Translations under genes and position numbers: made by a program
Notes under the pieces: generated by a model
Database searches by the model: none
What the model saw: the letters and a program-made list of their open reading frames with translations, nothing else
What the model was told of the DNA's origin: nothing
Part shown: one piece after another, positions 40,301 to 42,462 of the stretch
Layout: every line of letters begins with the position of its first letter
Numbering within the stretch: position 1 is the first letter of the stretch
Assembly: GCA_903851415.1 (NCBI GenBank)
Contig: CAINOE010000183.1
Span: 1 to 42,462 of the forward strand
Length of the DNA: 42,462 nucleotides
From: an uncultured Rhodopila sp.
GTDB lineage: Bacteria > Pseudomonadota > Alphaproteobacteria > Acetobacterales > Acetobacteraceae
Direction: 5' to 3'

Positions 40301-40728
40301 TGCATGCTTCGGCGACATACGGGGAGAAACCGGCCTTCCACATGTCGCCTCCGCTGGTCGGCCGCGCCGATCCGGTGACCGGGCGGCGGCGCAAGATCGC
40401 CATCCCCGGCTGGGCGGCGCTGCCGCTGTTCCGCGTGCTGCGGCACGGCAAGCTGCTGCGCGGCACGGTCGCGGACCCGTTCGGCTTCCAGGCCGAGCGG
40501 CGCCACGAGAGGGCGCTTGTCAGACAATACATCGGCGATCTGCGGGTGGTCATGGAGGCGCTGACGGTGGCGAATGTCGATACCGCGGTGGCGCTGGCGG
40601 AGCTGCCCGATCAGATCCGCGGCTTCGGCCCGGTCAAGGACGCCAACCGCGCGAAGGCGCAGGCGCAGCGGGCGCAGTTGCTGGAAGCGCTGTCCCGCCC
40701 GGCTGCGCTAGCGGTGGCGGCGGAGTAG
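37306..40728 (+). CDS. Indolepyruvate ferredoxin oxidoreductase, fused subunits
   Basis: This 1140-residue enzyme oxidatively decarboxylates aryl-pyruvates (indole- or phenylpyruvate, from transaminated aromatic amino acids) to aryl-acetyl-CoA. The N-terminus holds the pyrimidine-binding part (A-A-L-V-S-G-Y-R-G-S-P-L-G, then E-P-G-I-N-E-D-L-A). The middle has the thiamine-diphosphate domain: F-C-A-G-C-P-H (about 426), G-I-G-C-H-F-M-A-M and M-T-G-G-Q. The iron-sulfur segment follows (Cys629, 632, 635, 641 in C-E-N-C-G-D-C, and further cysteines in T-S-C-N-V-D-L-S-C-L-K-G-F-C). The last third is the gamma-type domain (G-I-G-G-G-G-I-V-T-S-G-A). ATG 37306 with AAGGGA upstream is preferred over a TTG at 37288. 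Confidence 0.92.
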   Translation: MDIGLGHAGITLESRFADLDQPVLLTGIQALLRLLLEQHRLDRTAGLNTAALVSGYRGSPLGMLDKELWTQKKLMAAHDIRFEPGINEDLAAAMIYGTQELDAFPGAKYDGVYGMWYGKGPGVDRTGDAFHCANMAGTHKNGGVLAIAGDDHGAHSSTYPHQTEYVFQNCFIPVLNPASVQDVIDLGLAGYAMSRFSGVWVAMKTTAETMEQASTATVASSRHFVTPDIAHPPHGLNFDHLLKFPADRAELERRMIEERMPAVLAWARANRIDRVTSGSPQASIGVITVGKAHEDTLHALRRLNLSAHPELAIYKIGMTWPLETEGLRAFARGKRALIVIEEKRSFVESQIRDALYNLPADERPEASGKTDPRGAPLLSPLMELSPESVAGGLAKILGHAGLNLPAPPAPEAVSRPDGLLRRAPAFCAGCPHATSTKLPDGSFASAGIGCHFMAMDDGPQTRTFTHMGGEGAPFVGLSSFVEMKHMFANIGDGTYQHSGSLAIRQAVAAKTRMTYKLLFNDAVAMTGGQPAEGTPTVPGIAAQLAAEGVKRIAIVADEADRLPPASALPPGVTRHVRTEMAAVQASLRDYEGPSVLIYDQVCATEKRRRRKRGTMAHAPRHVVINEAVCENCGDCSVQSNCIAIEPVETELGRKRRINPTSCNVDLSCLKGFCPSFVSQAGPPTAPDADRQWQAREAELSAGLPVPVLPSLGVWRSLFAGIGGGGIVTSGAILAMAAHLEGRAVKTLDFTGLAQKNGAVVAHVQIAAEEDDLDVVRIPLGTADLMLAADLAVGCQAGVLERNARTAVVIGNLDLAATAEFKRNATLSIDAALHRRTIEKVTDARRSLWLHGVRLAERLFGNAQAMNTLLLGLAWQRGLVPVGEAAILRAIELNGASVALNKRAFLWGRILAEQPALMEQILAGVVEGPPMDLATLIDHRSGLLTAYQSKRYAKRYRRLVEAVVERESAVLGAPGRLSRAAAEGLFRVMAYKDEYEVARLHASATYGEKPAFHMSPPLVGRADPVTGRRRKIAIPGWAALPLFRVLRHGKLLRGTVADPFGFQAERRHERALVRQYIGDLRVVMEALTVANVDTAVALAELPDQIRGFGPVKDANRAKAQAQRAQLLEALSRPAALAVAAE

Positions 40729-40775
40729 GGGGGCAGGCGCGCAGCGACCGGGAAGCCGGGTCCCGCGCGGGGACG

Positions 40776-41312
40776 CTAATTCTGCCCCAGCCGATCATAG
40801 AAAAGCACGTGGAGTCCCGGGACGAGCTGCGCCATCACCTCGAAATCGGTGTCTTCCGTGACAACGGCGAGGCCGGCCTTGCGCGCCAGCACGGCTGTCA
40901 GCGCATCGCTGATCAGCTCGACCCGATCAAAGGCGGTCGCGATCTTGCCGCCGCCGCCGGCAACCGCACGGGCTGCCCGCCCGGCCAATGCACCGGCCTC
41001 AAGCCAATCTGCGTCGGCCGGAACCAGCACCTTGGCGGGGTCCATGCGCGACAGCAGGGCCTTATAGGTGGCGAGGACCCGGGCCGTGCCGGGATGGTCG
41101 GGGTCCAGCCGCCCGCGGACCCAGGCCAGCTCGGCTCTTGTCGGCGCGGCCACGAATAGCCGCGGCAGCGCTTCAAGCAACCGGCGCAGCACGGGTGGCC
41201 CTCGGCCGGCCAAAGCGTTGATGAAGACGTTGGTATCCAGCAATACCGGACCCTCAGGCACGCCGGCTCCCAGTTTCGGCAACGCGGTTCGTGGTCGCGG
41301 GACCTTAGTCAT
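40776..41312 (-). CDS. PIN-domain toxin
   Basis: This 178-residue PIN-fold protein has a start region V-L-L-D-T-N-V-F-I-N-A-L (Asp in L-D-T-N) and A-A-P-T-R-A-E-L-A-W-V (Glu). D-R-V-E-L-I-S-D-A-L-T-A-V-L-A-R gives an Asp near the third position, and V-V-T-E-D-T-D-F-E the last acidic pair. It has a 25-residue Pro-rich N-terminal extension before the PIN domain. The four acid positions suggest an active ribonuclease toxin. It lies 12 bp downstream of a small gene that should be its antitoxin. ATG 41312 is the first start. Confidence 0.85.
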   Translation of the reverse strand: MTKVPRPRTALPKLGAGVPEGPVLLDTNVFINALAGRGPPVLRRLLEALPRLFVAAPTRAELAWVRGRLDPDHPGTARVLATYKALLSRMDPAKVLVPADADWLEAGALAGRAARAVAGGGGKIATAFDRVELISDALTAVLARKAGLAVVTEDTDFEVMAQLVPGLHVLFYDRLGQN

Positions 41313-41324
41313 CGTCGGGCCGGG

Positions 41325-41657
41325 TCAGAGGTCGATCTGATCGAGCAGTTCGGGCGGGGTGTCGGCGAGCGTGCCCCAATTGCGGGCCAGCCACGGACCC
41401 AGTTCGTCCTCGGTGGCAAGCGACGCGAGGGCGGCGGTGATCACGGCCGCCGGCGAGGTGGTGCCGACGCGCTTCGCCGCTGCCTGGAACAGTTTTGGTG
41501 GGACCTTTGCGTTGAAATGCTTGGTTTTCGGGCCATCCAGAAGGCCCAAGCCCTCGGCGATCTGCAGCGCCACCGTGCCGCTTTCGCGGCCGGGTGAGCG
41601 TTTGGTTGCGGGGTTCCGCCGCGGTCCGGGCGGCTGCGCGGTTTTGACCGTGGCCAT
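41325..41657 (-). CDS. Probable antitoxin of the PIN pair, unrecognised family
   Basis: This 110-residue protein lies directly upstream of a PIN toxin gene in the same operon. The N-terminal 30 residues are basic and Pro-rich. The middle has T-K-H-F-N-A-K-V-P-P-K-L-F-Q-A-A-A-K-R-V-G-T-T-S-P-A-A-V-I-T-A-A-L-A-S-L-A, which reads like a ribbon (N-A-K-V-P) plus two helices, a ribbon-helix-helix shape. The C-terminus (W-L-A-R-N-W-G-T-L, then L-L-D-Q-I-D-L) could wrap the toxin. I do not recognise the family. ATG 41657 is supported by GGAGG 10 bp upstream, and a perfect operator-like palindrome lies just before it. Confidence 0.75.
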   Translation of the reverse strand: MATVKTAQPPGPRRNPATKRSPGRESGTVALQIAEGLGLLDGPKTKHFNAKVPPKLFQAAAKRVGTTSPAAVITAALASLATEDELGPWLARNWGTLADTPPELLDQIDL

Positions 41658-41671
41658 GCGAGATGCCTCCG

Positions 41672-41704
41672 TGGTGTTACTTATCAGTGGCTTTGGTAAC
41701 ACCA
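41672..41704 (-). promoter_or_regulatory. Inverted repeat upstream of the antitoxin, probable operator
   Basis: TGGTGTTAC (41672-41680) and GTAACACCA (41696-41704) are perfect 9-bp arms with a 15-bp spacer, beginning 14 bp upstream of the antitoxin start. The spacing fits two dimers of a ribbon-helix-helix repressor. Confidence 0.75.
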
Positions 41705-42024
41705 AATCGGGCTGCGCGCCACATCTATTTCGTCGCGCCGCCATGGCGGCGCGAACGGGATCACCAGACGATTTGTTCGAAACCGTACGCTAAGCCGATG
41801 GCGGCCGTCGGTTCGTGGGCTAACTGTGTCATTGCAGAATCGACGTGTACGGCTTAAAGTCGCCATATGATGCGGAAAAATCTCCTCACTACCGTTCTGG
41901 CCGCTGGCCTGACGGCTGCGAAGGCTGAGGCGGACCACATGCGGGGACCGACGTTTGGCGCCCGTCGAGTCGTACATCAGCACCGGGGTCAGGCTGCCAG
42001 GGCGTTGCCCAACCATGCAAGCAA
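41705..42024. other. 320-bp region with no gene I can support
   Basis: A minus-strand open frame (to 42166) and a short plus-strand frame at 41867-42052, which begins with a signal-peptide-like M-R-K-N-L-L-T-T-V-L-A-A-G-L, cross this stretch. Neither shows a family or a clear ribosome-binding site. The region is less GC-rich than the genes around it and may hold remnants of mobile DNA. Confidence 0.45.
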
Positions 42025-42267
42025 ATGGGTGTCTCTGTGCATCACTGGTTAGACATTGGAGCAGCGCTGTCAGCGTTTGTAGCAGCGATATTCTGGTTCC
42101 TTTCAGCTTATGGAAAACTGCCTCCAATGACCAGTTATTGGGATTCAGTGCCCGAGCACGATCCATTCTATAGGACCGTAAAATACTCGGCCCGGATGAA
42201 CCGGTGGGCGGCTGGTTTTAGTGGATTGTCAGCGCTGTGTATGGGCATCGAACTTTTCGCCAAATGA
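42025..42267 (+). CDS. Small membrane protein, unknown function
   Basis: This 80-residue protein has two hydrophobic segments: L-D-I-G-A-A-L-S-A-F-V-A-A-I-F-W-F-L at about 9-26 and A-A-G-F-S-G-L-S-A-L-C-M-G-I at about 62-75. The loop between them is P-P-M-T-S-Y-W-D-S-V-P-E-H-D-P-F-Y, then S-A-R-M-N-R-W-A. The pattern looks conserved in a way that suggests a real family of two-helix membrane proteins, but I cannot name it. The ATG 42025 has no strong ribosome-binding site; GTG 42037 in the same frame is an alternative. Confidence 0.6.
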   Translation: MGVSVHHWLDIGAALSAFVAAIFWFLSAYGKLPPMTSYWDSVPEHDPFYRTVKYSARMNRWAAGFSGLSALCMGIELFAK

Positions 42268-42322
42268 TGTGGCGTTTCAGGAATCAAGCGCCCATTCGTC
42301 ACTGCCAAACCGCCGTGTTAGG

Positions 42323-42356
42323 CTTAGGCGACGCCCAAAAACTATCGCTTCAAGGC
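42323..42356 (+). repeat. Dispersed repeat module C, copy 4
   Basis: It carries TTAGGCGACGCCCAAAAACT followed by ATCGCTTCA, nearly identical to copy 1 at 593-627. Its last bases overlap the stop codon of the transposase gene on the other strand. Confidence 0.75.
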
Positions 42357-42462
42357 GGCACCCTCGGTGAGACGGTGTAGTTCCATTCCGGATGGAATGC
42401 GTCGCCCGTGATATTGAGGGTTGCCATCTCCTCTTTGGTGACCTGGATGCCCTTCGGGTAGA
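42350..42462 (-). CDS. C-terminal end of an ISAzo13-type transposase (partial)
   Basis: Read on the minus strand, the window edge opens into 37 codons ending at TGA (42350-42352). The peptide has Y-P-K-G-I-Q-V-T-K-E-E-M, then L-N-I-T-G-D-A-F-H-P-E-W-N-Y-T-V and S-P-R. The F-H-P-E-W-N-Y-T block is the familiar C-terminus of ISAzo13-family (Rhodopirellula-type) transposases. The rest of the gene lies beyond the window. The insertion-sequence terminus should be within or just left of this point, but no terminal inverted repeat could be defined from one end. Confidence 0.8.
   Translation of the reverse strand, partial: YPKGIQVTKEEMATLNITGDAFHPEWNYTVSPRVPP

Noticed and set aside
37963..40527. An 854-codon open frame antisense to the indolepyruvate oxidoreductase gene
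   Set aside because: It shows no recognisable domain and has shadow composition; the sense frame carries thiamine and iron-sulfur motifs throughout.
41867..42052. A 61-codon plus-strand frame starting with a signal-peptide-like sequence
   Set aside because: The part after the first 20 residues has no protein-like character, and the frame overlaps the membrane protein gene at 42025.
41684..42166. A 160-codon minus-strand open frame in the 41.7-42.2 kb region
   Set aside because: There is no family, no ribosome-binding site, it overlaps the antitoxin operator, and it lies opposite a more plausible membrane protein gene.
1..42462. CRISPR arrays, tRNA and rRNA genes
   Set aside because: No regularly spaced direct repeats and no cloverleaf or rRNA-like sequence were seen on reading. 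A tRNA scan would settle short cases.

Overview
The window is GC-rich DNA, apart from a few intergenic islands and the 3' half of one gene. It comes most likely from an alphaproteobacterium. The closest guess is Rhodospirillales/Acetobacteraceae, which is an inference from gene content and base composition and not from a marker gene. No rRNA, tRNA or CRISPR array was seen. Genes lie on both strands in short operons, typical of a chromosome.

Layout. 1-3.4 kb: the tail of a TPR protein, a long repeat-bearing gap, a DUF3313 lipoprotein and an OprB-type porin. 3.4-9.8 kb: a SAF-domain NAD(P)-dependent oxidoreductase, a membrane-anchored SNase-like protein, a SixA phosphatase plus CHAD protein pair, a divergent iron-sulfur photolyase of the PhrB class, and a small membrane protein overlapping it tail to tail. 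9.9-15.5 kb: an orphan hybrid histidine kinase, a pirin/quercetinase, and an exported protein built from two copies of one domain. 15.5-17.7 kb: divergent acyl-CoA dehydrogenase and enoyl-CoA hydratase genes that share a perfect 18-bp TetR-type palindrome. 17.8-18.4 kb: a Phd/VapC-type toxin-antitoxin pair. 18.6-24.5 kb: a 2-hydroxyacid dehydrogenase plus enolase-superfamily dehydratase operon, a PRC-barrel protein, a TonB-dependent receptor and an exported Gly/Ala-rich protein. 25-29.5 kb: histidinol-phosphatase, kdsB overlapping pheA, a KstD-like flavoprotein and a 66-aa protein. 30.1-36.6 kb: an acyltransferase followed by an accessory block. That block holds an MbcA/RES pair, a FitAB pair with a clear operator, a 774-residue TPR protein with a base-composition break inside the gene, and a UPF0175/DUF3368 pair. 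36.7-40.7 kb: an Lrp/AsnC regulator divergent from a fused indolepyruvate ferredoxin oxidoreductase. 40.8-42.5 kb: a further PIN toxin with an unfamiliar antitoxin and a perfect operator palindrome, a small membrane protein, and the C-terminal end of an ISAzo13-type transposase running off the window.

Two themes stand out. First, there are five toxin-antitoxin pairs (four PIN, one RES). Three of them carry inverted repeats just upstream of the antitoxin that look like autoregulatory operators. Second, a dispersed non-coding repeat is built from three modules, here called A, C and B. It appears as A-C-B at about 0.5-0.7 kb and 12.7-13.0 kb, and as single modules at 27.6, 33.2 and 42.3 kb. Module B is a 28- to 32-bp perfect inverted repeat whose copies differ by paired changes in both arms.
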